A stretch of DNA of 64,000 nt from Colius striatus (GCF_028858725.1 NC_084767.1:17375895-17439894); one strand, 5' to 3'. Counted from the first letter of the stretch, positions 25,685 to 37,990 are shown. The notes: generated by a model from the letters alone, not told the origin. Translations and numbers: made by a program.

Positions 25685-26576
25685 AACTAATGGGATACTT
25701 CTTTAATTATTAGAAGCTATTTAAAACTGTATGACAGTATCTGTATGTGAATATAGGACAGTTAGATGACAACATTTTACAATTTGGTAAAATACAATCT
25801 CCCCGAAAAATATGTTACTAGAATACATTATTGTCAAGTGTGGTTGGCCAGGTGCCACTGGCAACTCCGCTGCTGGTGTGAAGTAGGACCCTTAGCAAAG
25901 CAGTTCCCTCTGTTTCCCCCCATTTGTAAGTTGGTGTCCACTAATACTCCTCATACAACTGAGGACCCACAGAATCACGGTAACCTTTGGTGCAGAAGCA
26001 GAGATATCCAGTGAAGACAGTTACATCATGGATTAATGTTCCTGTTGGTAAAGTGCGTGGTATAATCGGCATGTGCCCAAAGGAAACACGGGCTGGAACT
26101 GAGCCCTTTGGAAGAGATATAGAGTGAGAGCAGAATGTCTTGCACTAAGGTTATGTATTTAACAGTTTTACATGAAATATTTATATATAAAAACTTTAAG
26201 TGCTTTTTCTCCAATTTAAAAATCTAAAGAATTTAAAAATAAGGCATTCAATATTTGAAAAAGTACAGATTTACAAAATGTGTATATTCTGTCATGAAAA
26301 CTCCACACCAACATTATACACTTGGAAAAAAAAAATACAAACAGGATATATTACAAATTTATGTAGCAATAACTTAGTTCATACCATGCAATAAAAAGTA
26401 CGTTAATCAAGATACACAAGCTTTTAAGTTTCCTAAACTGGAGGGCTTAATTCCATTTGCAAATGAGTTTTTATGCAAATTCTTAGAACTGTGGCACTTG
26501 AAATTTCTGGTAGCCTTTCTACTGAGGGTTAAATTGTACATCATGATTACAAGGATGGAGAGTAACAAAGCAGTTG
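25685..26576 (-). other. UBE2B: UBE2B 3' untranslated region, extent uncertain
   Basis: The AT-rich DNA directly after the UBE2B stop should be its 3'UTR. No canonical AATAAA was seen on the minus strand here. Candidate poly(A) signals are ATTAAA (complement of 25702-25707) and a weaker TATAAA near 26180. I chose the ATTAAA as a working end; the true cleavage site could be nearer or farther. The inner part has A/T-rich stretches typical of a 3'UTR and no open frame of note. Confidence 0.4.
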
Positions 26577-26705
26577 TTACGAATCGTTCCAACTTTGTTC
26601 GACGATAGCTGAAACTCTTTTCTCGTATTCACGTTTGTTCTCCTGATAGAGCTGAGCTGCCTGACTGTTGGCTGGACTGTTTGGGTTAGGTTCGTCAAGC
26701 AGAGA
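26577..26705 (-). CDS. UBE2B: UBE2B coding exon 6 (residues 111-152 and stop)
   Basis: A 129-nt terminal coding exon with acceptor TTTGACAG|TCTCTG. It encodes [18 protein letters not shown], the C-terminal helices and the ending EQSWNDS followed by TAA (complement of 26577-26579). This ending separates UBE2B from UBE2A. Confidence 0.97.
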
Positions 26706-29700
26706 CTGTCAAAAAGAGGAAAACAAAACTTGAGGCAAACCAACACACTGTATATTAAGGGGAAAAAAAAAGTCAGAACTTTCAAATCAAATGTGTCTCA
26801 GGAGGGAGATACAACTCGAAAGAGCCCAACTGGAAAAAAAAACCCACACAAAACAATGAACCTCATGGTTAAGCATCCATAATTACACTATTGAACCTCA
26901 AATTAAATATTGTATAAGCAACTACACTTCCAGGTTCACGAGCCCAACAGAAACACAGTCATTTGTATCAGTTAGCAGTATGACACTAATTCATTGTTTG
27001 TTAATTCCACTACTGTTGTCACTCAGGACTAAAAAAGGGCTTAAGATGTTTCCTACAAAACTTTGCTGTAGAAGATTAAAACCAATCACATAGGATAAAA
27101 GAAAAATGTACATTTTTGCTGTGCCAGGCCAGTTCTACTTATTCGAAGTGAAGCAAGTTTCAGCAGTGTTGTCTCCTTGAGGCCTTCCTAGGGCAAGGCT
27201 TCATGAGAAAGGTCAGTTTTTCAAACACTAGGCACATTTCTACACTTGATGTCCTATCTTGACTAACAACAATTAAAGAAATCCAAACCAGTAACTCTTT
27301 TCCTGTTAAAAAGAATATCTAATGGCAGTTTTGTAGCTCAAAATTAGTAATTACATAGGTCAGCACCTTGGCCTTTATCTGATCTAAAAAGCTACTGCGT
27401 AGCTCACAAGCCTGTGGAATCCCCTTTGATATTGATACCCACTAGCCCTATCACCAAGCTGTGTCTGGACAAACAGCAACATAATTATTTGCTAAAAAGA
27501 TGTAAAGTTACCTGAATTGAAGTTAAAATAGATGAAACATCATATGTTGGACTCCAGCGGTTCTGAAGAATATCTAAACATATGCTTCCATCCGCATAAA
27601 CTGTAAATACAACAGAGGTATCATTTAGAAACAATCAGATTTTGGACCATTACATCCTGTTCAAGGCAGTTATTGTTCCAATTCAGCCCGTGCTTAAATT
27701 AATGCTCTGGGATAGAGGGAAGCAGTTATGTCTCACAGTCTTTTGTAGTTTGACACCTTGTATTTTGAAGGAGATATATTGCTAGAATTAATAGAACACT
27801 TCAGAGGGAAAGAAGGAAAGTCTATGGCATTAGCAGACTTGGCTTCTTGCTCCTCTTGCGTGACTGGACCCAGACACAGAAGCAAGGCCTTCCAGAGAGC
27901 AGCAAGCCATTTGCTAAGGGACTGGAATCTACCACACCAGCCTCAGATCTTACAGACATCCTATAGTCAAGAGTGGGAGTTCTTGCCCTGTTTTCACATA
28001 GTGTACACTTCCTCTAAGACATCTCCATGTGGAGGATAGAAAGTATGTGAAAGTGTTCCTGAAGTCCTACTTCTGTCTGGACACCTATCAGGAGTCTCAA
28101 TGGAGCCTATATGAAACTGAGACCTGCCATTCAAACTCAAACACCCTTCTGGTTGCTCAGGCCAATAAATCCCAACAAGTTATACAGACCCCGTCAGAGG
28201 CACACTGGCCTGCCTATACGCAGGCAAGTGGCCAGACAGCACTGTCTAAAAAGTCACAGAACCAAAACCAAGGTCATCCTCTGTCCAAGAAGGGCTTGAA
28301 TGCTGGAACAGGATTATACTTGAACCGTCTAATTGCATCTATACCGCCTGTGCTACAGAGGGGCTTGGAAAAGCAAAAGGCACAATTTGTGTTTTCAGCA
28401 TGCAAGAATAACTGAACAAAACCTATCAATGTCCTGGAGCAGGAACCATAGCATTCTCGTAACGCTGCCCTCATCAGGGAGCTGGGGCCAGCCTCTTGCT
28501 CTGCACTCCCCTACAACTGTGCACTCTCACCTTCCTCCTTGTGTAAGCACTGGTTGGCACAGTGACCCAAACAAAGGCATAGGCTTGGCTGAAATCTCCC
28601 CAGACAGAAAAAGAGAAAGTTTGGCTGGATCAGTTCCTGCTCCAATGTGGCTGCACATTTGACACGGCTGTGAAACAAAAGGAGGCAGGAATCTGCACCC
28701 AGAATTGCCTCTTCAAGCCAACCTAAGTGCAGCTACTGCTCACAACACTCACGGGTTTTGCTGCTGAGGCTACATATTGACAAGAAAGAGACGGATAACT
28801 GCTTCTTACTAGCATCTTAACTCTCAATTCCTCATCAAGCATTGCTGTCCTAGATGCCTACTTAAGAGGTGGCAATGAAGAAAGATGGAAAGCTGTTGAG
28901 TTCTGGAGCTTTGCAGAATACATGATGTCACCATAATATTTAATGGATATTATGACAAAATTATTTACTCACCATTTGGATGGAACATTTTTGATAAAAA
29001 CCTAACAGTTGGAGGCTTATTTGGATATTCTTCTGAAAATTCTATTACTAGTTTAAAAGTACCTGTGGAAACAAAGATAAATACAATCAGATAACTAACA
29101 ACAACATAACATACACAACATCAGCTCATTTATGTCCTCCACGACCAATATTTCTTCTCACCATTATTTAAAAAAACACCACCAAGTCTGGTTTCTGTCC
29201 CTGTATTTCAAGTGACAATGAAACTACAGAAACTACTGTTAGTGACACTACTAAAACCTAGCAGCAGCAGCTCAGCAGAAGCTTGGAGACTCAACTGTTT
29301 GCAAGGAAAAGACAGCTGGATCCAACATCACTTATCCCACTGCCCTCCTTTTTTTCTGTGATCCAACACACTGGTTCCATGGACTTTGATGACTTTAAGG
29401 CGTTTCATTAAGGCAGCACCGTGGTGCCAGCAAAGAAACACTGGAATTTTATCATTGGCAATCTCAGTTCTGGAGCTCATGACTGATTCAGTGAAAACCT
29501 TTATTACGGATCAGTGAATAAATCACTAACTCCTCCAACCCAACACAGAGGAAAAACCCATCTGCTGTCGATTACTGCCATAATACTATCATTATTAAAC
29601 TCATTATTCCTCATATGCCTAAGGGACGTTCATTACACACCAACTTTCATGTTTGTGTACAAATTCAGTACTCCCTCCTCCCCCTTGCTGAGTTCTATAT

Positions 29701-32700
29701 TCAGAACAATTGAAGATTTTTCACCTGTTCCTTATTAGAGAACAGACATGAATCAAACATGCTGCAAAGATGAAACCAGAAAAGCACTCTGTCTTGTTGA
29801 GCTCATCTAGAGAGATGTGAAAACACATCTGGCAGCGTCAGAATAACTTCCCCTACCCGAAACTTTACTGCATATGTATAAACAAGTCTTGACATAAGCT
29901 TTGCTATATACAGATAACACTTATTATTCTTTCACAGCAAAACAACAACAATACTGGCAATATTTATAAGGGTGACAGAAGATACAAAAATCAGAGGCTT
30001 ACCATCTTCAAAAGGTGTCCCTTCTGGCCTGAAAGGTTTTAAAAACAAACTTCAGTTAAAAAAAAAAAAGGATATAATTATCAAGTTCTAAACGGGCACA
30101 ATATTAATTTTTATCTTCTTCTTCATCTGCCCCAAGATACAGGTAGAGGCAACAAATATTTAGAGAAGCTTTGTCATATCTAAGACACTTTTCCATGGCC
30201 AATCTGCCAGTCAAGATACCCGCTTTATCACATCGACTCAAACAATGCAAACACCATTCACGTGACTAGATCGGACTGAATGAGCACATTAGTAGCCAGC
30301 ATACCTCAGTTCTACCAAAGGATACTGAGGCAGTTCCTGTTCTGTAGGACACGTAATGTAACTTCCTGGACAGAACCAGTACCTCATTCTACCAGGAATC
30401 AATCCAATCACTGTTTATACAGCTGGATTTAACGGCCAAGAATATGTGGCTCGTACTGTAAAGAGGAAGCCTGCTTTTTCATTACCCACCTCCTGCACAG
30501 CCTAACCTATTTATTAAGCCATATGCAAGCTTTATTCAACACAAAAGATGAACAAATTTTAATTTTTTTCTCTACTACGTATTCTATATGATCCCTGAAA
30601 ACCAATTCTCACCGCAACAGCACACCTTCTCATTTCTCTTAGTTTCCTGACTTTATGTACATAAAAGAAGAGTTCCAAAAACAAACCTCAGGTTTTGTTA
30701 TATTTAGCTCTTTGATATAGAATTTTATAGTAAATCAAAAACTCTTACCCAAATATAACTGCATTCCATTGCATTATATTATTCTCAGACGGTGCACCAC
30801 TGACACCCACAGGAGGGTCTTCTTGCAATCTAAGAATTACAAAGATAGAACAACAAGCTTTATATAAAACAAAATGCTTCCACCTGCAAGTAGATTTTAA
30901 CAGTAATAGCCAGACTTTTGTCAATATTTTCTTACTCCAAATCAGAGCATACCCAAAGCATTACATATAGTTTATGAATACTCCAAAAGACAAACCTACA
31001 AGATGACGCACATCAAGATTTTCTCAGTGTGCTACACCAACACACTGCAACGGCCCAGCAGGTTAGATTGCTTTGCTCCCTGCAGACTCATTAACTCTTA
31101 AGAATAACTTAAAGCTGGATTTACAGTACTCCACAGTGAACTAAGAAAAAGCAATTTCTGCTGTCTGCCACAATGAAGAGGACACGCTGCAGCCACAAAG
31201 AGCTGAAAGCCAGCCAGTGACACTTAACACAGTACATTCACTGAGACCAAGTGCAAGGGACTGGCAGCAGTTTTTTCTGCATTCCCAGATCCACGTGCAC
31301 AATGTGGCTAAATTTGGTCTAAGCCTATTATGACTGGCAAGTTGATTGCTTCAAAAGGGAACACGGGGAAAACATGCGTACTGCTCCCTCTTCCCAGTTC
31401 AACACATGTGTTTATCTCTAAAGTAACCATGGAAGCATTTAAATTCTTTTTAGTTCTTTAATCCTTGGACTAGGTAGGGAAAAGCATGTTACTGAAAGCC
31501 ACATTAACTTAAGACCAGACAGAATGTAACACAATCAAAGAACAGGGTACAGACACAGAAGGATGGGCAGAAGGAGAGTATACATACCAATGTTTCTGCT
31601 TAAGGATCACCTAAGACCCTAAACAATGTAAAGCAGCAGGCTCAACTGTCTGATGAGCCTGTTCAAACTCCTTCAGTGACAGCTCCTGCTCACCCTCCCC
31701 ATTCAGTCTCCTGAGTTGTACAAGAATAAACAAACTGCAGTGACTGCCCTTGCTTCCAAAGCAACTCTTCAGTGTTCACATGCTGTTTGTCCACATTACA
31801 GTACACTGTTGAGAGCAAGCTGACACCACAAGCCCTGCAGACCAAGGGATGAATCTGAACCAAACATCAGTGTATAAATGTAGATATATTCAGGGCTGCA
31901 AGTACATCCTCCTGCATATGCACTGACTGAGCATGGGATACAGCTGCCCACATCTGTGGATGCTGGGCAGTAGTCTTGCCCAGAAGAAGGGCTCACTCCG
32001 TTCACAGCTCAGATCTCCTCTGAAGTCCATGTTTACATCCCTGCTCTCCCAGTACATGCAGTTCAGGCAGCTTAGTATCAACAGCATACAACACTTACTA
32101 TTTTGGGCAGGAGAGCAGGAACGGGACTTCTTCCTATGTGACAGCCAGGCTGCATGCCAACAGTAATGCCTGAGCATTCAGACTGACAAATGCTGCTGAG
32201 GGGTGGCTTTGGTTTTTAGATCAATTTAGAAGCTCATGTGCACCCTGCTGTCAGAGGATCTAACTACAGCAAGGTTGTGGCAAGGACTGGAAACCAGAGT
32301 GATCCAAGAAAACCCACGAAATCTTTAACAGCAAGTGAAAGTGTAGTATTTGTAAGCTCTTTTTAGGAGCAAAAGATTTTAAAAAATAAATAATTCACTT
32401 ATTTTTCCTATTGGTTTAGTCAAACAAATTAGAAGAGATATAAAATCTATTGACAATCACAGTACGCAAAAGGAGTTTATATTTAACAAAATGAATCAGA
32501 GATCACAGCACATGGTCTGCTTTTTCAGTATGAGGTAAAAGTAAACCAGGGCTAAATAAACACATAACCTATGGCAGGAAAGAGAAAAGTTAAAAAGTGA
32601 CATGAAAAAGTCACCCAAGTTTTGAGATATAAAAGTAGTCAGATATTTGATAGATAAATTTTATTTACATTGAGTTGATTTGGTTATACTTTTCCACAGC

Positions 32701-34393
32701 TTTAATGTCTTCTCTCTACCTTAAGTTTCAAAATTATTAAACCACTCATTCTAAAATTATAAAATCATTAAAAATGTCTGATTACAATCCTGAAAAATTA
32801 CTTAGCTCCTCATCCTGAAAAAAACATTAAAAAAATCACTGATTCATATAATCTGTGTAACCAAACACAATAAAAAAAAGACTGAACATCCTGATTTGAA
32901 CAGGAATCAAGCAGCACCCACTTAGCAAACACGAACACCCAAACAAAATGAGAGGTGGGTGCCACGTCTCAAATAAAAAACCAAACCAAAACAGCCTTTT
33001 GCCACAGTAACTTTACATGTGGTCACACAAAGCAACTACAATATGTGTCAACTGTTTGCTGAGGTATTTTCAGGTACTGGTATAAAATAGCTAGGCTAAA
33101 AAAAGAGACACTATCAAAGCTGACTCACCTCCGATAACTTCTGAGGGACACCAGCCCAGAGATATCACATGACATGCTGCAAAGTTGACCAAAGAAATCC
33201 CCACCGTGTTCCACACTCTGTTACAAGTGTGTTTACATGTCAGACTGGAAATAAATTATTCTAGAGTTTGTGGTTCAGTCATTAACATTTAAAAGAACAC
33301 AACTAATAACTGCTTATTCCACAGTCTGTATGTATCATACTAAAGATTCCTTGCGATTGAAAACATTAGACAAAGCAGCACGCACATAGAAACATTAAAG
33401 GGCATCTTGCTTTTTTACTACATATAGACAAATCGTGTTTGCTAACTCTTCGTGCTTCCTTTTTAGTTGTCCGACTCGAATTGTACTTATTTTCAGAGAC
33501 CATCTGCCCAACAGCCTCAAACGCATTCGAAGGCCCGGTCTGTTCAGAACCCGAGCCGAACACCTTTGGTATCCAAAAACCTAGTGAACGAAAAGTGGAG
33601 GCGAGGGCCAGCTCCGCACCGCTGGCCCCTGCAGAGGCAAGGGCACTTGAGAGAGACGCGCACCCTCCCGCCTCGCTAACCCCCACCACACCGCCCCAGC
33701 CCTCCGGCCGGGTGCCACTCCCGGGACGCCACTCCGACCGGGCCCTTCCCACGCGGCGAGGAGGCGGGGGCCTGTTTTGGAGGCGCCGCTTCAACTTTTA
33801 TCCTCAGACGCCCCCAGCCGTCGGCGCACGGGCGAGGCGGCCGGGGCGCCCAGCACGAACAAAGCCGGCCCTGCCCGGCAGGACCCCTCGCTCCCCGCCG
33901 GCAGGCACGGGGGCGGCCTCCCCGGACGATCCCCGGCTACACTTCCCACGGCCGCTGCCCCGAGGTGGGGAACGGGCGATGCCGCGGGCTCGGAGCGCGC
34001 CCCTGCCGCGCCGCCCCCATCGGGGAGGACCCGGGGGACGGAGGCTCGACGCCAGCCCCCGTCCCCAGCACAAAGGAGCGGGACTGAAGGGACAGCTCGG
34101 GACGCTCAACCTGCTGTGGCTCCCCGCGGTGCCCCTGCCCGCGGGCACGGCCCCCTCCCCTCGCCGGGACGGCCCGGCGGTGCCACTGCGAGCTCCGGCC
34201 CCGCAAACAGCCGGGTCAGGCCCACGGCCGGACGGTTCTGGCCAGGCAGCGACGGCGCTCCCTCCGCTGGCAGGCCGGCCCCGGGCCCGGCCCGGGTGCC
34301 CGCTCCCCGCATCGCGGCCGGCGACAGCGCCGGGGGGGTTCTCACTCACCTCTTGAAATCGCGCATCAGCCTGCGCCGCGCCGGGGTGGACAT
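26577..34393 (-). CDS. UBE2B: UBE2B (RAD6B) ubiquitin-conjugating enzyme E2 B, six coding exons
   Basis: The spliced reading frame is 459 nt (44+81+26+90+89+129), giving 152 residues plus TAA, the usual length of vertebrate RAD6 proteins. It is a bare E2 (UBC) fold: basic N-terminal helix (residues 1-15), HPN motif at 78-80, catalytic cysteine Cys88 within GSICLDILQ, and a C-terminal helix. It ends in SWNDS, which marks UBE2B; the paralogue UBE2A ends in SWRDC. From memory the protein looks identical or nearly identical to human UBE2B. The family accepts ubiquitin from E1 as a thioester and, with RAD18, monoubiquitinates PCNA in DNA-damage tolerance. With RNF20/RNF40 it monoubiquitinates histone H2B, and with UBR E3s it serves the N-degron pathway. 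It acts in nucleus and cytosol. Introns in transcript order are about 3.5, 0.72, 0.94, 1.37 and 0.81 kb. The start ATG (complement of 34391-34393) has A at -3 and lies in a CpG island. No frameshift or stop was seen. Confidence 0.98.
27512..27600 (-). CDS. UBE2B: UBE2B coding exon 5 (residues 81-110, active-site cysteine)
   Basis: An 89-nt exon with acceptor TTTACAG|TTTATG and donor ATTCAG|GTAACT. It holds the catalytic loop [15 protein letters not shown], with Cys88 as the thioester-forming residue, then [14 protein letters not shown]. Confidence 0.97.
28973..29062 (-). CDS. UBE2B: UBE2B coding exon 4 (residues 51-81)
   Basis: A 90-nt exon with acceptor CCACAG|GTACT and donor AATG|GTGAGT. 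It encodes the central beta-sheet part of the E2 fold, including [12 protein letters not shown] and the HPN motif (His78-Pro79-Asn80). The last base starts the Val81 codon. Confidence 0.97.
30003..30028 (-). CDS. UBE2B: UBE2B coding exon 3 (residues 42-51, 26-nt microexon)
   Basis: A very short exon encoding [10 protein letters not shown]. The acceptor is TTTCAG|GCCAG and the donor is GATG|GTAAGC. It is too small for simple open-reading-frame detection, but the residues continue exon 2 exactly and the 26-nt length agrees with my recollection of the mammalian gene. Confidence 0.95.
30749..30829 (-). CDS. UBE2B: UBE2B coding exon 2 (residues 15-42)
   Basis: This 81-nt exon is bounded by acceptor TTAG|ATTGC and donor TTTGG|GTAAGA. 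It encodes [13 protein letters not shown] at its start and ends in WNAVIFG. It completes the Arg15 codon and leaves two bases of the Gly42 codon, so the phases fit exons 1 and 3. Confidence 0.96.
30830..34349 (-). other. UBE2B: UBE2B intron 1
   Basis: This 3.5-kb intron starts in the CpG island and becomes AT-rich below about 33.6 kb. Purine- and A-rich stretches are common between 32.3 and 33.1 kb. I saw no repeat family, nested gene or RNA gene in it. Confidence 0.85.
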
Positions 34394-34650
34394 GATCGCC
34401 GCGGGAAAAAGAGTGCGCGGCCGCGGCGCCGCCTCCCTCCGCCGCCTGCACAAACAACTCGCAATGGCGTCTCCCTCCGCGGGGGGCGGGCCGCGCCGCT
34501 GGGCCGGCCGACGTCGCGGGCGGCGGGGGGGTGAGGTGGGGCGGGGCTGGGGCGCGGCCCGGCCCACAGCAGCGCGGGGGAGGCGGCGGCGCTCGCCTCT
34601 GAGTCCGCAGGGCCCCGCGCTGCGCTCCTGAAGGGTTTTAGCTGCGGAGA
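33600..34650 (-). promoter_or_regulatory. UBE2B: CpG island and TATA-less promoter of UBE2B
   Basis: A dense GC- and CpG-rich block, in sharp contrast to the AT-rich flanks, covers UBE2B exon 1, the 5' part of intron 1 and the upstream region. A GC box (GGGGCGGGGCT) lies near 34538-34548. No TATA box is seen. On the plus strand there are donor-like sites at about 34530 and 34662, so divergent transcription is possible; in mammals this promoter is shared with CDKL3. Long open frames on both strands here follow from the scarcity of AT-rich stop codons and match no protein I know. Confidence 0.85.
34350..34393 (-). CDS. UBE2B: UBE2B coding exon 1 (residues 1-15)
   Basis: The exon encodes the family N terminus [14 protein letters not shown] plus the first two bases of the Arg15 codon (AG|A). 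The donor reads AAGAG|GTGAGTGAG on the minus strand. It is GC-rich and sits inside the CpG island; the 5'UTR continues to higher coordinates for an unknown length. Confidence 0.97.
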
Positions 34651-37255
34651 GACAGAGAGTTCGGGTGAGGAACCTTGAACTTGAAGTGACTGGAGGAGCC
34701 AGGCTGCTCTCTAGACGGGGAAGCGGGGCGGGGCTGAGGGAGGGAAGAGCTGGTTTGAACTGCGTGACGACATACGAGGGAATTGATGCCGTCAAAAATC
34801 GTTTTAGAAAAATATTCCTGCCCACTTGGCTTCTGCTCTGAAGGACCGTAGTAAGGAAGCAATGTGGGGTTTTTTTGTCTTAATCTCATTTAATCCTATC
34901 ACTCCCTCAGGCTGGAGCTGATGTGTTTGAAGTCATGACCTCATTCTTAAGTAGAGCTGTGGAAACTGGCCTCAGAACTTGAGTCTGTGATTGCCTGTGC
35001 GTCCTTCCCTTTCTTTCAGACGATTTTAAGGAGGTCAAAGCATCACAAGACTCCTAATGAAGTGACAGAAATAAAACCTGTCTCTGGCTGCCCACATGCT
35101 CGAGGAGCCACCCAGGGCTTAGTGCGGCACAGAGCTCTGGCTGCTTTTTTGCCAGAGCCTGTGGTGTGGCAGCTCCACCTGACAAGGGTAGTTTAGACAC
35201 AGGCTGACCTGAGCGCTCACCCACCTCAGGATTTCACTCTGCAAGGACTCATGCTCTGACCACATTTTAACCCCACATCCCACCTCAGTGAAAATATTCA
35301 GGAAGTCGTTTAAAGGCCTGACACTTGAGGAACCATCATTCCCTAACCACCAAAATATGATTCCCCACTCCAGTGGAAGTGGCTTATGCCAAGCAATCCT
35401 CTCTTCTGGATCCTCCTCCTCACACCACGTGGACATTTGGATTTTACACCCCACCGGTGTTCCTCCGGCTTCATGCAGTTTACTGAGCTCCAGCTCATTT
35501 GTAAGGGAGAAGGCAGACTGTAAAACACAAGTGCAAGCTGAGACCTGTATAAATAATTAATGTCAGTTTAACACATTCATTATTTCACCATTAACTGCTG
35601 GTAAGAGCATCTCCAGCCCCAGGGGAAGCTCTCCACCGTTACAAGCTCGAGTCACTCTTGACACCCCCAGCTCAGAGCACCCTTCATGGCAACAGCCACC
35701 ACCTGCAAAACCCTAAACAAGAGTGACATCTGAAGCCCTTTGTTGTTTCCACTTGCCTTGGGAACTTTTTCAATGTCTCAACAGCAATGATATTTCTTCT
35801 TCACCGACTCCACCAGTGTAGAGTATATGGACTTCAGTTAATGGCACATTTTTCTTTTTAACTACCACACAGGTAGTTTTACCAAGAAAACAAAAGCTTT
35901 CTCTTTTTTTCCTCTGAAAAACCCACTGCAACATCTGCTGTGTTAATTGTGCAGCCCATGTAGGTTTTGAATTGAAGTTAACTATATCCCCAACTAGCTA
36001 CAATAAAATCAGTCTGACTCTAATGACGAGAGCTAAGGTGGTTTAATATGTCTCAAAATGAAATCTGCACTAACCACTTCAGATTTATATCTGCTGATAA
36101 TTATTTCCAGTACTTCCCCGCTTGATGAATTTAAATGCATCACTGTCATTACTGTTTAATTTCACTATAGGCAGTTTAGTTTAAACATTTTCAATTTGTC
36201 ATACACTTCTAACCCACTGACTTCCAGAAGCAAGTGAAAGCAACAATTTCAGAACTTTTCACTTGGTATCTTGACAGTTGTTTGGGGTTTGGTTTTTTTT
36301 TCTTGCACAACTATTAGAACTATCCACTCCAACGGTGTTTCAAAAGCCTGGATAAAACCCTTACGCAGCGTGCAGTCTGGAACACAAATAATAATAATAA
36401 ACACAAATAATAAACTTCAACCTCAGTTTTTAACAATTTTATTGTAATTTTAAAAAATATAATAGTGGTTTACATTAAATAAAAAGATGTCAGTTTTTGT
36501 GTATTACTCTTGAGTAAACACTACATATTTGTGTAGCATTTTGGAAACTCAGAACATCTCTAAGGTAACTGTCCTACCATGAGAAGCTTGAGAAGTAACA
36601 GTGAAAGCAAACGTTTTTCTCTGTTTCTTAAATCAATCCACCTTCCTAATAACTTCTCTTTTTTTCTAGGTCGCTCTCTCAGGCTGCAGTGTCCCTCTTG
36701 GAAGAGTTATTTATATGCACAGCAGCCAAGCCCAAGATTACAAAATTAAGGAAATTAACATGTCAAGTCACCTGTTAGAAACTGGTTTTGTTCCTATTCA
36801 TTGCAATGGCTGCTGAGGAGCAGCACGGCGAAACTCTGCCATGCCAGATGCCACGCTGTGCTGTTCTGAACTCCAGGTGAGATCATCCTCCTTCTCCAAG
36901 CACTCAGGAACAAAGACCCCTCCAGGTCATGTAGTAAAGAAATGATTGATTTCCTCACCCTTAGTGCCAATAAGTAAACAAGCAAGTGGGGACACAGCAA
37001 AGAGAATCAAGGGGTTTAATCCATGGAGCAGCCTCTGACCCCCCACATCTTATTGATTTGAGTGTTACTTCAATGTAACTTAATTTCCAGCCCGTCTTCC
37101 AGAGTCCCAGCCCCCTGTGTGCCTCTTGCTTCAAGTTTTCAAGAAGAATACCAGGCTCAGCGACAGACAAAATCCCTGTATGGACCTGTCCTCTTCTTTT
37201 GACAAGAAAGTACTGGTGACTCCTCTCTGACTGTATTTCAGTGAAATACTCTTAC
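34651..37255. other. Non-coding DNA between UBE2B promoter and second CpG island
   Basis: AT-rich with A/AAT-rich stretches at about 36380-36480, where an imperfect (AATAAT)n-like array with two CACAAATAATAA copies lies near 36384-36410. No kinase exon or other coding exon was recognised on either strand. Confidence 0.55.
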
Positions 37256-37510
37256 CTTCATAAGGCCATACAACCCACAGGAATGATAAGCACGACAGAA
37301 CGCCAGAGCCACCACACCTGCCTCTGCACCAAAGCGGCTGGCCGGACCGTTATTTAACACTCGTTTTAAGTGACGACACTTCTCCACAGGCTCACTGCAG
37401 TCATCTGCTTCAGGATTTTTCAAGAATCTAAAGGAATTACCTCGAAATTTGTTTGGGGTTTTTTCGCAAAGACCCGAGCAGGGAGATGGCAATTCTGCCT
37501 CTGGCGGCAC
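37256..37510 (-). other. Possible exon with strong splice donor next to the orphan CpG island
   Basis: On the minus strand an uninterrupted frame of about 85 codons (no ATG at its start, preceded by TAA) runs out of the CpG island and ends at ATGAAG|GTAAGAG, a near-consensus donor with GT at 37255-37254. The encoded stretch has six cysteines and no low-complexity bias, for example CSEPVEKCRHLKRVLNNG. I do not recognise it, and 85 open codons can arise by chance in GC-rich DNA. It could equally be a non-coding first exon. Confidence 0.25.
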
Positions 37511-37990
37511 CAGTTACCCCTTCCACCAGCCCGGCTCTGCTGAGTACCCACCGTTACCTGAGGCCACGACCCGGGGAGGCGCAAAGCACGCTGAAGCAGC
37601 CGCCGCCGCTGAGGGGAGCGCGGCTCCGCCAATCCACGGCCTCCGGGGCTGAACACGCACAAGCACAGCCCCGCCCGGCCGTGCGCCTGACGCTACAGCA
37701 CCGCCCCCCGCCCATTGCCATGGCTGAGGGCGGTCCCCAGGCGCGCCCCATTGTGGCTCGGCGCACGGAGCGGTGGTGTTCGGAAGGGTGTAACTCCGGA
37801 GCAGCCGTCAGTCCAAGGCCGCGGCGAGAAGCGGGTGCTGGGAGGCCGGCCCTCCGCAGCGCCTCTCGGCCCCGAGCCCGCCGCGCTTCTGGCGGGGCCG
37901 GCCCTCAGGCGGAGGCCGTTACCTGTCGTCAGAACAGTGCGGCAAGGCAGATGGCCGGGCCGTGCCCGCGCACACTGCTCGCACTTTTTT
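37480..37990. promoter_or_regulatory. Orphan CpG island between UBE2B and PPP2CA
   Basis: A compact CpG-rich block 3.1 kb upstream of UBE2B exon 1, separated from the UBE2B island by AT-rich DNA. It has a GC box (CCGCCCCCCGCCC, 37701-37713) and a GCCAAT box (37628-37633). A plus-strand frame from the ATG at 37720 runs about 95 codons to a stop near 38007 but resembles nothing I know. Donor-like sequence occurs on the minus strand near 37930 and at 37256. It may be the promoter of a lineage gene or long non-coding RNA, or a remnant of the CDKL3 promoter region. Confidence 0.55.

Larger units (their letters stand above)
26706..30748 (-). other. UBE2B: UBE2B introns 2-5 (with exons 3-5 inside)
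   Basis: The intervening sequences at 30029-30748, 29063-30002, 27601-28972 and 26706-27511 are AT-rich and non-coding. The longest plus-strand open frames inside (for example 28029-28415) have no family signature and no codon-use contrast with the surroundings. I found no mobile element here that I can name. Confidence 0.75.

Noticed and set aside
34464-34478. The 15-mer ATGGCGTCTCCCTCC shared by the UBE2B promoter (34464-34478) and the PPP2CA promoter (63432-63446)
   Set aside because: With 64 kb and two strands a few chance 15-base matches are expected, more in GC-rich islands. The peptide it could start ends at once in the PPP2CA copy.
33439-34631. Long open frames (305 and 284 codons) opposite UBE2B exon 1
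   Set aside because: They cover the CpG island, run through UBE2B exon 1 and intron 1 on the other strand and have low-complexity composition. GC-rich stop depletion explains them.
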